A stretch of DNA of 64,000 nt, taken from Talpa occidentalis. Lineage: Eukaryota > Chordata > Mammalia > Eulipotyphla > Talpidae. The notes beneath the pieces were generated by a model, which worked only from the letters and a program-made list of their open reading frames with translations, had not been told where the DNA came from and did not search any database. Shown here one piece after another: positions 46,450-58,460 of the stretch. A program made the translations under genes and the position numbers. The stretch covers positions 59,905,782-59,969,781 of the forward strand of contig NW_023601543.1 of the NCBI RefSeq assembly GCF_014898055.3. Direction: 5' to 3'. Numbering within the stretch: the stretch's first letter is position 1; every line of letters starts with the position of its first letter.

Positions 46450-46717
46450 TTTTAAAGATTTATTTATTTATTTATTTATACAAGAACCAAGGTACAGGCC
46501 AGATGTGCAGGAGGGTGAGAGGATTCACCAGATACAGAGTGGGGAACAGAACAGGCAGACTGATGAAATACACTGCTGAGGGGAGCAGTGGGCGAGACAG
46601 GAGAGGTCTGCTGCGCCATGTGGGTAGCTCCCTGGCCAGGTGTCGAACTCGGGCTGCAGTGGCTGCAGGACTGCTTCATGGGTTGTGTCTTAACCCCTTG
46701 CATCACCATGGAGGCCC
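46450..46717 (-). mobile_element. tRNA-derived SINE (ttaag subfamily), minus
   Basis: Reverse copy from AAAGATTTATTTATTT to CATCACCATGGAGGCCC. The 5' head carries a few substitutions. Confidence 0.93.
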
Positions 46718-47189
46718 TGATTTTTAAACTTTGAAAATGTAGTAGAAGTAACCAAAAAATTGTATTATTCTCAAAGACAAGTGTGATTCTATCAAGTAGA
46801 TTCATTCATTTATTCTTTAAGCCAATATTCCTGTGAGGCATGTTAGATGTTTTAAAACTCTGCTGTGGGGGGTTTCCTGAATAAATAAAGGGTTTTTTTT
46901 GTTTCCTCTTCCTGAATTTGGAAACAGGTCGCTTTCCAATTCCCACCTCTCTACTTTTCCTTACTATTTAGGGAAGAACATGTATAAGAGATTTGCCAAG
47001 AACACACTTTCTTTCCACCATTGTGGAAAGACCCCATATTAAGAAATAGTTAATGTTTAGATTTCTCAGTTCAGTAGTGAAGGCATTTTCCAATATGATC
47101 TAAGTCTGATTTTCGAATCTTAAGAATCTATTGTGCCCTAGGCATTTCACCTATATAAATTTTCAGTACTGACCAAACAAATCAAATAT

Positions 47190-47760
47190 TTTTGGTAAAT
47201 ACTGAGGGAGATAGGAATACATGACCCCAAAATAATATGCCACTTTGGCATGTGGATTGTCTTAAGCTGAAGACAATTAGGACCAAAAGACTCAGGAAGA
47301 GTTTTTATCTCCCCTCCTTCCCCTTTAACTTAAAGGAATTTAGATAGAAGGCAGGAAGTGAGCTATTATCAGGGAGTTAATTCCAATGGATATAAGCTAA
47401 ATGTGATAGACTGGGGGAATTTGTTAAGCCCTGTTTGTTCAGATTCCTTCCTGAGTCCTCACTGTCTTTGCTTGGCATGACAAACATTTGGTCCTAATTA
47501 TCAGACTTTTGATCTTCTCATCTTCCTGTGAATTGCCTTCCTTCCCTTTGAATTCCCAGCTCTATAAACCCTCTCCTTAGTCCAAGATGGTATATACAGC
47601 TCATTTTGCCTGAGTGTCTCTGAGCCGCTCTTGCCAGCGTGACACACCAGTAAGTAATTAAGTTGGTTTTTCCTCCTGTTAATCTGTCTGATGTTAATTC
47701 AACCCTTGTCCAGCTGGAGAAGCTAGAGGGGAGAGGAAAAGTTTTCCTCCCCAACAATAT
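47190..47760 (+). repeat. Old ERV LTR relic (related to 52115-52520)
   Basis: 'atatgccactttggcatgtg' opens a segment that ends 'gttttcctccccaaca', with 'ctctataaaccctctcctta' before the end. A diverged relative lies at 52115 ('tgtgtcactttggtgtgtgg'). It resembles an LTR33-like mammalian LTR. The name is tentative. Confidence 0.5.
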
Positions 47761-48388
47761 AAAATAGACATTCTTGCTTCCTTTTTTCTTGCTATCCCTC
47801 TCGCTTGAGAAATCTTTCATGTTCCTGTCAGTTTACTAAATCCTATCCAAGCCTCAAAACCCAACTTCATTAATAAAAAAAGAAAAAAATTAACTGATCA
47901 TCCAATCTGTGTCAGGTATGTTCCTAGCATTATGGTGATCCAAACTTTTAAAATAATATTAGCCAAACTGAGCTGTCCCCAAAATTTTTCATATTTATTC
48001 AGTATTTGTTGTGATCCAATACAACACACACAGACCCAGATATCAAAAATCTTGTAGTTTGGTCAGAGAGATAGACAATCACATGAGAGTGCAGAAGAGT
48101 GATTCATTGTTTTATATGCATGCATTTGGGGACAGACACAGTCAGAGGATGTCATAAAAGGATTCACAGAAAACATGACCTGGGACAAAGCTTTTTGTTC
48201 ATTTGTTTATTTATATTACATAAATGATATATATTATATAAGCTATGTTATATAAATATTATATTATTTATTGTTTATTCTGCACAAGGTTTTGTGTTGA
48301 AAAAATGTGAACCTATAGAAAAACTATAATTGAACAATGCTGCTACATATCCTAACAGTATAATCCCCACAGAAAGGGGAGGATTCAG
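47761..48388. other. No gene recognised
   Basis: AT-rich intergenic sequence with a short TATA-repeat stretch near 48210-48270. Confidence 0.4.
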
Positions 48389-49165
48389 GGGTCTCCCTAG
48401 TGGCACAGGGGTTGAGTCTCAGCACTATCAAGCTATCACCAGCCACTGTAGCATGAGTTCAATCCTCCACTAGGGAGCTAACCCATGTGGTGCTCCTGTC
48501 TCGCCCACTGCACCCCTCAGCAGTGTATTTCAGTAGATCTGTTAGGGGGAAATAATGTCCTGAGTTAATCCCATGCAGGCTTTGTGGACCCCACCCCCAC
48601 TCCAGACTAAAGCCATCAAGACATTGGGAAAGACAAATCCCATCACCACCAAGGGAGGGTGGCTGGGACCTGAGGGTGGAGTTGGGCAGCCAGGTTGGAT
48701 ATAAAAAACCAAACACGTGGGCCTTGGGCTCTCTCTGGCTCGCGATCGCTCGCCTCCTGGCTTCACCGCTCCTGGCTGGCAGCCAACTCTGAGAGCGCCA
48801 TTTTGGGATTCCTGATCAGCGGATAGGGTAGGACTCATTTAAAACTTTGTCTCCCACTTTTCTCCCAGAGCTGTACATTTCCTCATTTCCCTTTCCCTTG
48901 TAAATAAACCTTTTATTAACCTTTCACGTGTGCCTGCAGTAGAGCATTGATAAGTCCTTTCAAGCGCGTGGGTGAGGACCCACAGTCAAGCACCCCGTTT
49001 TGTATCGGGGTTGCTCTACAACAGTTCTGCCTGTTCTGCTCCCTACTCTGTCTCTGGTGAATCCTCTCACCCTCCCCCCACACCTCTGTCCTACACCCCA
49101 GTTCTTCTATACATAAATAAATAAAATAAATCTTTAAAAAACAAAGTTATTCTTATTAAAAAAAA
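48389..49165 (+). mobile_element. tRNA-derived SINE split by a solo LTR
   Basis: The 5' half (48389-48539) runs to CAGTGTATTTCAGTAGATC, and the 3' half resumes at 49024 (GTTCTGCCTGTTCTGCTCCC) and runs to the tail near 49140-49165. The LTR at 48540-49023 lies between. The SINE was there first. Confidence 0.92.
48540..49023 (+). mobile_element. Solo LTR of the class I ERV, plus, inside a SINE
   Basis: A 484-bp LTR, TGTTAGGGGGAAATAATG...TTGCTCTACAACA. It is the same family as 14216-14689 and 24922-25397 but visibly more diverged. The flanking tetranucleotides are GATC and GTTC, a 4-bp duplication with one change. Confidence 0.9.
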
Positions 49166-49169
49166 AAAG

Positions 49170-49786
49170 AAAGAAAGAGGAAGTTCCAGATTCCCTGCCC
49201 CACCCAAGGAAGGGTGGAGATGAGCAGCAAGGAGAAGCTAGACAACTGGGAAGAAGACCTGGAGGGGGCATGCGAAGAAGTTGTTTTGCCTCTCGGCCTT
49301 GGGCTTGTACCAGGGACTTGGGGGACATGGAAGGAGACACTTGGAAAAGACAGAGACATGGATGAGAGACCCGTGGGGAGGCTGACAATGGCAGCCTTCA
49401 TCTTGACTTGGTTTTTGATTTTGCTCCTTTCCTTCCAGACTTGCCTGGCCCCTTCTGCCCCTTTCCTATGGGTCTCCACCAGAAGTTGCCTTAGACTTAG
49501 GGCAGGCGTTCAGGCCTCAGTGACTCTGCTTTGGGCCAAGTTTGGTTGGGCAATTACCCATGTGGGGAAGGGTAATTTTCGGTGTTTGATTTGGAAACTA
49601 TCTTCCTCTTTATTTGTCTCTATTGCACACTCATGTTCAATTTCGCACTAATTCTATTAAAGTTCTTTTTGATTGAAGGTCTTATGCATTAAGAGTATAT
49701 TTGCTTTTATGGGGTGGATGGCAGAACCCATTTAGAACATGCAGGTTTGGGGGTGCCCAGGGTGCCCCTCCGTCTGCCCACTAACA
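49170..49786 (+). repeat. Unclassified LTR-like repeat (family B), copy 2
   Basis: Begins AAGTTCCAGATTCCCTGCCC and shares its whole length with 14704-15286, including ATGGCAGCCTTCATCTTGAC (49388), ATTAAAG at about 49657 and 'gatggcagaacccattta', ending CCCACTAACA at 49786. Open frames run through it (145 codons from 49214) but differ between copies, so coding is unlikely. Confidence 0.5.
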
Positions 49787-51308
49787 ATATCATTTTTCTC
49801 TCACTTTAGATATATAAACATATTTATTTGTTTGCCTATTTCTTTTTTGCAAACCATTGGTTGTTAATTGAGATATAACCACACATTAGCCCTTCAGTAC
49901 ATATCTCCTAAGAGCAGCTACATTCTCCTATATATCCACAATACAATGGCCAGTCTCAGGAAATATAATCATATTCAAAATTCACCAATTCTCCCTAACG
50001 ACTTTTTTTTTTTTTTGGTGCTGTTCTTTTTTCCCCCCTTTTGGTCTAGGATCACACATGCTTCTTTAACATCTTTTAATTTAGAACAGTTTCCAAGCCT
50101 TTTGTTTCAGTCTTTCCTGACAATGACATTTTTGAAGAGTTCAGGCCAATTTTGCAGAACAATTTTCTATTTTTCTTTTTATACATTTTAAAAGAACAGG
50201 TTTATTAAGAAAAGGAGAAAGAAAAAGAGGCACCTGCATAGGAAATACTATCAGAATGTATCATTCTTTGTGCATGATGATGGGGCCATATGATATCTAT
50301 TTGTTCCACTAATGATGATGATAATTTTGACCACCTGACTAAGGGAGCATTAGCTAGATCTCAACATTGTAAAAGTAACTTTTTCACTTTGTAATTAATA
50401 AGGACTATGCAAAGTGATACTTTGAGTTTGTGGGAACATCTTTGGAAGAGGACTTTGAAGGCTGAAAATGAGTTTTCCCATACAGACAAGAGAGTAGAAC
50501 ATACTAGACAAGAAATGAAGTATATACAAAGACATAAAGGTGTGAAATAGTGTGAGGAAGGCTCAGGACAGTAGCTCAGAATCACTGTAACATACATAGT
50601 AAGGCAGAAATGGTAGGTGGAGTGGCTAGATGAACCAGTAGCAAAGATCAGACATGTGCTTGCAGCAGGCACTTGGGCTTGATCCTGTAGGTCATGTTGG
50701 TACCCAGGAGCATTTTATGCAGGGAAATAGCATAATCAACTTTGACTTTTAGGGTGTTCATTTATGGCTCTGGATGAATTTGGGGGGGGGGGTGGCAGAA
50801 AGCCAGTCCTGGAAGAAGTAAGCTCTCACAATAATCTAGGTGGACATTGATATACATATTAAACAATCTTCTCTGACATGGAAGCTAGGCCAAATTAAAA
50901 TATAGGTCATTTTAAGTATACACATGGACCAGGCCACATAAGATAATGGAATATTAAATTTCCTATGTATCAGAATCCAAAGATTTTGGTGTTTTTGAGA
51001 AAGGATAGTGAAGGCAAGGTACTGAAGATGTAGATAATACGTTTAAACTGAAGGATGGTAGTGATGAAAAAGGAAGTGAGAGATGAGGGCGCAGTAGGGA
51101 GTTGAATGTTACGTTGTCTGACAGACAGGTGGGATGGGCAGTCTCCGGCAGAAGGCCTTAAGGTGGGGAAAGTGGAATCCCTGAGTATTCAGCACAAAGA
51201 ATTTTTGTGTGTTATTTCCATTTCTGTGGGGGGATTGGAGGGGGAGGGAGTGTGTTGCACCACTATATAACACCAGCAGCAAGTCAGCTCAAGACTCCTT
51301 AATAGGGG
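49787..51308. other. No gene recognised
   Basis: Intergenic sequence. A possible LTR fragment with 'aggcacctgcatagg' (about 50228) resembles 62398-62412 and is the only repeat-like hint. Confidence 0.4.
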
Positions 51309-51575
51309 GGGCTTCCCTGGTGGCGCAGGGGCTAAAGACAGCGCTATCAAGCTGTCACCAGCCACTGCAGCATGAGTTCCATCCCTGGCCGGCCAGGGAG
51401 CTACCCACTTGGCACAGCAGACCTCTCCTGTCTTGCCTGCTGCTCCCTCAGCAGTGTATTTCAGCTGATCTGCCTGTTCTGCTCCCCACTCTCTCTGGTG
51501 AATCCTCTCACCCCCGCACCCCTGGCTTATGCCCCAGTTCTTGTATGCATAAATAAATAAATCTTCCAAAAAAGA
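51309..51575 (+). mobile_element. tRNA-derived SINE (older)
   Basis: Head GGCTTCCCTGGTGGCGCAGG. Flanks AAGACTCCTTAAT and AAGACTCGTTAAT form the TSD. Confidence 0.93.
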
Positions 51576-51674
51576 AAAGACTCGTTAATGGGCTTAGCCT
51601 GGTTATCATTTTCTGGACAAGGAAGGAGACAGAGGAATATGAATGTATAAGTATTTAAATAATAACACCCTCTG

Positions 51675-51970
51675 GGGCCTCCCCGGTGGCGCAGCGGTAG
51701 AGCGCTGGGTTGCGAAGCTGCCCGCAGCCTCTGCGGCGCCGGGTTCAATCCCTGGCTGCCCCCTGGCCACCAGAGGGTCCCGCATGGCGCGCAGACCTCT
51801 CCTGCTGCCCGCTGCTCCCCTCAGCAGTGTACTTCGGTCCTTCTGCCTGCTCTGCTCCCTGCTCTGGCTCTGGTGAATTCTCTCACCCTCCCGCACTTCT
51901 GACTGTACCCAGTGCATGTATAAACAAAACAAACAAACAAATAAATAAAACATGCCTCTAAAAAAAAAAA
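51675..51970 (+). mobile_element. tRNA-derived SINE (GC-rich subfamily)
   Basis: TSD AATAACACCCTCTGG (51660) / AATAACACCATCTGG (51971). It has the AACAAAACAAACAAAC and ATGCCTCTA(A)n tail of the younger copies. Confidence 0.95.
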
Positions 51971-52114
51971 AATAACACCATCTGGTTCAGAATGTAGATA
52001 ATATAGGAAATGATTATGATTTATTTGTTCAGTGAAAAAAAAAGTTTGTGAAAAGGTAAAGCTGAAGTATATATGCATGTATTTATCACGTATATATGTA
52101 TTGGATAGAACTCC

Positions 52115-52520
52115 CCAAGATTTTGAGAACAGGCCTACCCAACGTGTGTCACTTTGGTGTGTGGATTATTTCAAGCAGAATCAGTCAAAGTTCTTCAGGC
52201 TCTGACAAACTGTCCCCACTCCCTTGACTATCTAGAAGCATGAAAAATGGGGTTTTACCCAGAATTAGGGGTTTTTACTAGAAATAACCTTTCTATTGGA
52301 GAAACCTATGTGTAAGAGAGAGTCACCTTCTCCCTTCTCCTTACTCCTTGAAGTCCCAGAACACTATCCCATTCCTTAGCTCACATTCCCTCAATGACCT
52401 TGGAATTTGCATTGCTATGTAGCTTCCCCATACTGTGTAATTAAATTTGCTTTTTGTCCTACTAACTTGTCTGATCATAATTTGATTGACCAACCAGCCC
52501 AATAAGAAACTACAGGGATA
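52115..52520 (+). repeat. Old ERV LTR relic (related to 47190-47760)
   Basis: 'tgtgtcactttggtgtgtgg' near the start and 'ctaacttgtctgatcataat' near the end parallel the LTR at 47 kb. It is heavily diverged. Confidence 0.5.
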
Positions 52521-52608
52521 AGGGCGAAATTATCTACTAATTCTATTTGTGGATATATTAGGTATCTAAAGCAGTATTTATTAAAAATTCAGTAAATGTC
52601 ATATTTAT

Positions 52609-52892
52609 TTAATTTTTTAAAAAAAGATTTATTTAGCTATGCATACAAGAGCTGGGGAACAGGCCAGAGGTGTGACAGGATTCACCACAGATGGGGTGGG
52701 AAACAGAATAGGTGGATCTACTGAAATACACTGCTGAGGGGAGCAGCGTATGAGACAGGAGAGGTCTGCTATGCCATGTGCATTAGCTCCTTGGCAGGAC
52801 AGGGATTGAACATATTGAACTGCTGTACTGCAGTGGTTGTGGATAGCTTCATAGCACTGAGACTTAACCCCTTGTGCCACCAGGGAGGCCCC
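52609..52892 (-). mobile_element. tRNA-derived SINE (older), minus
   Basis: Flanked by TAAATGTCATATT at about 52594 and 52893. Confidence 0.93.
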
Positions 52893-53139
52893 TAAATGTC
52901 ATATTATTGAGTAATATAATTTATTTATTCACATATTTAGTAATATAATATAATTTAGTATATTTGAACAGTGGGGATTAAAAGGAATTATTCTTTTTGG
53001 CTTGTCTATGTTTTTTAAATTTTAAAAATAATTTGTGTTATTTTTATAATTGAGAAAATAGATCAAACTGTATTTAAATGTCATTAATGGTATCTTCTGG
53101 GGCATCTATCAAGTTAGCAAAGATAAAAAAATAATAATA

Positions 53140-54240
53140 CTGCATGTTGACAGAATTTAGAGAAATGAATGCTCTTCTACATTGCTGGGACTGGAGAAGG
53201 GGATAGAAACACTGACCAAATAACATCATGGTGAGAATGTAGAGCAGGAAAAACTTAGTGCTGCTGGTAGGGTAAGGGAATAGGACCAATTTGGCAATAT
53301 TCAGTAAAGCTGACGGCATACGTATCCTATGCCCTATCCTATGCCCCCACAGGTGGAATTGCTCCTATGTGCAAGAAGACATTCACAAAAATGTTTGTAG
53401 CTATGTTGCTTGTAATTGTGGGGGGGGGGGGAAGAAGACAATATAAATGTCTACCAAGAAGAGAGTGAAATTTGATAGCACAGTCATATAATGAATAGCA
53501 TATAAACAGCTATGAAAACTAATGAACTAGTGCTCCATGAGTAAAACTGGATGAGCCTTGAAGGTATAGTGCTGTACAAAAAGAGCAAGTTGGGCCTCCC
53601 TCGTGGTGCAAGGGGTTAAGAACAGCACTATAAAATGATCTGCAGCCTCTGTAGCATGAGGTTGATCCCTGGCTGGCCAGGGAGTTACCCACATGGAGCA
53701 GCAACCCTCTCCTGACTCGCCCGCTGCTCCCCTCAGCAGTGTATTTCAGGCAGTCTGCCTGTTCTGTTCCTCACTCTGTCTCTGGTGAATCCACTCACCC
53801 CCATACCTCTGGCCTGCACCCCAGTTCTTGTATTCATAAATAAATAAATCTTTAAAAAAAAACAAAAAGAGCAAGTTGCAGCAGAAAATGTGCAATATGC
53901 AGTTTAAAAACAAATCAAGCAGTATTATATATTATTTACTCATGTATATACCCATATATACAAATATATATAATAGAGTATAGTATAGTAAAACCTCCAT
54001 GGTACTGAGAAACACAATTGAGGATAGTAATTTCTTCCAGGAAAAGATGGGATCTGGAAGGAATAGATAGGATATTCCAACATGTCTTGATATTTTATTT
54101 TGTTAAGAAAATAGATCTGAAGCAAATATGGCAAAATGTTAGGGTCTGACAAACTGGATGTTGGGTACATAGTTATTTATATATCCAGCAGACTTTTAGG
54201 ATTGCTTAAAATATTTCATAGTCAAAATGAATGGGGAAAA
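53140..54240 (+). repeat. Old L1 (L1M) ORF2-end relic
   Basis: 'tggaattgctcctatgtgca', 'caatataaatgtctaccaag' and 'aaaactggatgagccttga' are decayed L1 3' signatures. A SINE (53592-53862) splits it. Boundaries are loose. Confidence 0.6.
53592..53862 (+). mobile_element. tRNA-derived SINE (ttaag subfamily)
   Basis: TSD AAAAAGAGCAAGTTG at about 53577-53591 and 53864-53878. Confidence 0.95.
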
Positions 54241-54792
54241 ATGCACATGTATTTTGAATTAGCAATTTTATGCTGGTAATTTATTAATTTATTCTAAGGC
54301 AGTCCTCACGAATGTGTGCAGAGATTCACCTATGATATGTTAATTGTAAGTATTAGTTACAATACAAAAACTTGAAGAAAACCTAATCTAGTAATAAGGG
54401 CTTGTTTAATTGGATTATGAAACCTCTATAATGTAAAATACAATGCAGATCTTAAAATGATAACCAAGCTTGTTTCTGTGACTGTAAAGTCAGGGAGATC
54501 CAGGCCAGTCCGCTGATGGTGGATCTCATCACTCCAGCCTTTTGATCTTCCCTTGAAGCCCCTCAATAAAATGGATTGCTCCTCCAAAATAAATAAGCAA
54601 ACAAATTAATTAATTAATTAAATGACAACCAAGAAAATTATTTATCGACATGGAGAAATTTCATAACCTTTTATTAATAAAAATACCATAAAGCCATTTG
54701 ATCCCAATTTATAAAATGAAGTAATATCTATTTAACTATATATGTGGATTCATGAATAGAGAAAAGCAAAGAAAGGTATAGTCAAAAATATC
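54241..54792. other. No gene recognised
   Basis: AT-rich intergenic sequence. An (AATT)n-like stretch lies near 54600-54625. Confidence 0.4.
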
Positions 54793-55060
54793 GGGCCTCC
54801 CTCGTGGCACAAGGGGTTAAGCACCACACTATGAAGCAATCCACAGCCTCTGCAGCAACAGTTCCATCCCCAGCTGGCCAGGGAGCAACCCACATGGTGC
54901 AGCAGACCTCTCCTGTCTCGCCCATTGCTCCCCCTCAGCAGTGTATTTCGTCAGTCTGCCTGTTCTGCTCCCCACTCTGTATCTGGTGAATCCTCTCACA
55001 CACACACACCCCCCACCCGCATGAGAGGATATGCATAAATAAATAAATTTTTAAAAAAAT
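54793..55060 (+). mobile_element. tRNA-derived SINE (ttaag subfamily)
   Basis: Copy from GGGCCTCCCTCGTGGCACAA to a (TAAA)n tail. The CCTGTACCCCAGTTCTTG part is replaced by a (CA)n/C-rich run at 54996-55018. Confidence 0.92.
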
Positions 55061-55536
55061 CCACAATCATTATCTCAGAGAGGTGTTATTGCAGACACTT
55101 TAAATTTTCTGGATTTCCTGAAAATTTGCATAATAGATAGGTGATAGGTTTATAATTAGAAAAACTATATATAAAAAAAGACTAATAAAATGGTTTTGGT
55201 GAGACATAATATGGAATGGAACAAAAACAGCAGCTGCAGGATGAAGAGACAAAAATCAAGAGAGACTTAGAAGATAAAATTGAGAAGATTTTCTCACAGA
55301 TTAAGAAGGGAGGGGGAAAGAAAGAACATCGTAAGACTTGCTGCTTTCTGGCTTGTGTAACCAGGCAGTTAAGATGTCATTGTCTGAAGCAGAAAATGCA
55401 TAAGGAAGATCAGCTTCTGCTTAAAAATGATGGTGGAGTTCAGTGGACAGTGCAGAGTGCCTATCCTGTACTCACTCCCTCCTGCCTTCTTCTCAGCGGG
55501 AGACCTAATGTTCAGGTACTAAACCCTCCCACACAG

Positions 55537-55822
55537 CCTGCCTGGTGGTGCAAGGGGTTAAGTCTCAGCAGTATGAAGCTATCAGCAGCCACTGCAACAA
55601 GAGTTCGATCCCCAGCCAGGGAGCTAACCCACATATGGCGCAGCAGACCTCTCCTGTCTCACCTGCTGTTCCCCTCAGCAGCATATTTCAGTCAATCCGC
55701 CTGTTCTGCTCCCCACTTGGTCTCTGGTGAATTCTCTCACCAACCCTCCCTCCACCCTCCCCCCCAACACCTCTGGCCTACACCCAGCTCTTGTATGCAT
55801 AAATAAAATAAATCTTAAAAAA
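55537..55822 (+). mobile_element. tRNA-derived SINE (ttaag subfamily)
   Basis: A perfect 16-bp TSD AAACCCTCCCACACAG is at 55521-55536 and about 55822-55837. The head lacks the first bases (starts CCTGCCTGGTGGTGCAAG). Confidence 0.95.
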
Positions 55823-55854
55823 AACCCTCCCACACAGTCATATGCTTCAAGGGA

Positions 55855-56440
55855 AAGTACTCCCATTCCCCATGTCTAGAGTGGCAATGTTATATGGCAC
55901 AAAAGAATCATGAACACCAGGGCTAATAAGAAGCAGGTTTAATGCACTGGTGCTGACTCAGTGGATTTGTATCCCAAACCTGAGCCCCGTCTGTAGGAAG
56001 TCAGGGGTTTATAGCCACTGTCTGTTTCTACAAGGTTCTGGGTGGGTTTGCATTGGCATCTACACATGGTCAAATATGATGTGGCTACATACTGAGAGGT
56101 AAGTTGTATAGTTGCAAACCAAGGATGAGTGATGCATCAGTAGTTATGGGACCCCGCCAGGTCCATCCTGCCTCATGGCAGCACATGATCTAAGATTCAT
56201 ATCAGAGACTAAGTTGCATACCAGGAACTGAGCAAATGGTTGTTACTAAGGTCCCCAGGCTGCTTATCCCAGGTCACCATGCTTCTCCAAGGTGAGTAGA
56301 GTCTGATAGTTCTTATCTCTTTTCAATGGTGAAGGCAGAACTTAAATCTACTTACCTTTATCTACTGTGTCTTTCCTGATAAACTCCCTAAACTGAGCTG
56401 CTTCCACTTTCTTACTCCATCCTCCCTTGTCTGAGCTAAG
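55855..56440 (-). repeat. Possible old LTR relic
   Basis: 'agaagcaggtttaatgcact' and 'gactcagtggatttgtatcc' look like an antisense LTR, in which 'ggtttaat' is a common poly(A)-region reverse complement. No coding remnant is seen. Confidence 0.4.
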
Positions 56441-56460
56441 CTATTTAAGGTGCCAACTGA

Positions 56461-57821
56461 GATTAGTTGTCTTTATTTCTGGGCTCTCTATTTGGTTCCA
56501 TTGGTCTGTGTGTGTGTTTTTGTTCCAATACCAAACTGTTTTAATTATTATGGCTTTGTAGTATAGCTTGAAGTTGGGAAGTGTGATACCTCCTGTCTCC
56601 TTTGTTTTCATCAGCAGGGCTTTGGCTATTCGTGGTTTTTTGTGGTTCCATATGAATTTCATCAGTATTTGTTCTATTTCTTTGAAGAATGTCATTGAAA
56701 TTTTTATTGGAATAGCATTGAATCTGTATACTGCTTTTGGGAGAATGGCCATTTTAATAATGTTAATTCTTCCAATTCATGAGCAGGTGATGTCTTTCCA
56801 TTTCTTTGTGTCTTCTTCTTCTTTTAACACTGTTTTATAATTTTCTTTGTATAGGTCTTTCACCTCTTTTGTTAGGTTTATTCCCAAGTATTTGTTTTGC
56901 TTTTTTTTTTTGTTTCAATTTTAAAAGGGATGGTTTTCTTGATTTCTTCTTCTTCAGATTGATTGTGTATAGGAAGGCTACTGATTTTTGTGTGTTTGAT
57001 TTTGTATCCTGCTACTTTACTGAACTGGTTGATTATTTCGAGTAGCTTTTCTGTGGAGTTTTTAGGGTTCTCTATGTATATTATCATATCGTCTGCAAAT
57101 AGTGATAGTTTTACTTCTTCTTTCCCTATTTGGATTCCTTGTATGTCTTTCTCTTGTCTTACTGCCCTGGCTAGGACCTACAGTATTATATTGAAGAGCA
57201 GTGGTGAGAGAGGACATCCCTGTCTCGTTCCTGATCTTAAAGGAAAGACCTTCAGCTTTTCGACATTGAGAATAATATTGGCGGTGGGTTTGTCATATAT
57301 GGTTTTTATCATGTTAAGGTATGTTCCTTCTATCCCGAGAATTTCAAGGGCCTTCATCATAAATGGATGTTGGACTTTGTCAAATGCTTTCTCAGCATCT
57401 ATTAATATGATCATATGGTTTTTATTTTTCTTTTTGTTGATGTAAGGATAAACTCATGTCATTTGCAGCAACATGGATGGAGCTAGAAGGAATTATGCCC
57501 AGTGAAATAAGCCAGAAGGAAAAAGAAAAATATCAGATGGTTTCACTTATAACAGGAATATAGGGGAACCAAATAAGACATTGGTGTAAAAAAATAATAA
57601 TAACAGTACAAAACACGACAAAGCAAAAACAGACAATTACAAATCAGAGACATACTGCAGGGAAGGAGGGAGAAGGATCAGAGGGAGAAAGAGAGGAGAA
57701 CAGAAGACTGTGGTGATGGTGCATGGGTGCCTTGGGGAAGGAAATTCTAAGGGGACTCAACCTGAGGGGGTGGGGGGGGAAGAAAATATTGTTTAAAAAA
57801 AATAAAAAAATAAAAAAAAGC
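56461..57821. mobile_element. Twin-primed L1 insertion (5' part inverted)
   Basis: 56461 to about 57440 is antisense L1 ORF2 (minus frames with [33 protein letters not shown] and a fingers/palm order consistent with reverse transcriptase). At about 57441 it switches abruptly to sense ORF2 end and 3' UTR ('catttgcagcaacatggatg' to an A-rich tail at 57795-57819). The duplication TGCCAACTGA is at 56451-56460 and 57822-57831. This is the signature of twin priming during L1 integration. Confidence 0.9.
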
Positions 57822-57902
57822 TGCCAACTGAAGTCACACTGCTCAATCATACTGGGTCTTGCTGGGTCTCTCCCACGTATACAGGAGTTAAATTTCTTTT
57901 CT

Positions 57903-58167
57903 TTTTTTTTTTTTAAGATTTATTTTTGTTTATTTATGCATCTAAGAACTGGAGTGTAGGCCAGAGTGTGGGGGGCTGGGAGGATTCACCAGACACAGTG
58001 GGGAGCCGAACAGGAGGATCCACTGAAATACACTGAGGGGAGCAGTGGGGTGAGACAGGAGAGGTCTGTGCCATGTGGGTTAGCTCCAGGGATGGAACTC
58101 ATGCTGTACTGGCTGGAGCTAGCTTGATAGCACTGTGACTGAACCCCTTGTGCCACCAGGGAGGCCC
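57903..58167 (-). mobile_element. tRNA-derived SINE (older), minus
   Basis: Flanked by AGGAGTTAAATTTCTTTT (57884) and AGGAGTTAATTTCTTTT (58170). Confidence 0.93.
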
Positions 58168-58460
58168 CAAGGAGTTAATTTCTTTTTGATTTTTTCTCTT
58201 GTCAAACTATCTGATGCTTGTTTGATTATTTGGCAGGTTAGAAGAACCCACAGGGCTACAGGACAATTTCCTTTGTGCCACAACATGTGCAAATTTCAAT
58301 CCTCTTGTCAATGACTGGAATGGGCATTTAGGAAAGGGCAATTTACCAGATTCTGGCTAATTATATGCTAAAGGAATTGTACTAGGGCTTCATGAGAAAG
58401 GTTTCTTAGTTCCTAAGAGACAATGGTGCTTGATACTTTCCTTAAGCTAGGTCATTTCTT

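Noticed and set aside
49214..49651. 145-codon frame with two hydrophobic stretches
   Set aside because: The homologous copy at 14858-15109 does not keep the same frame over its length. It lies in a repeat, so it is probably chance.
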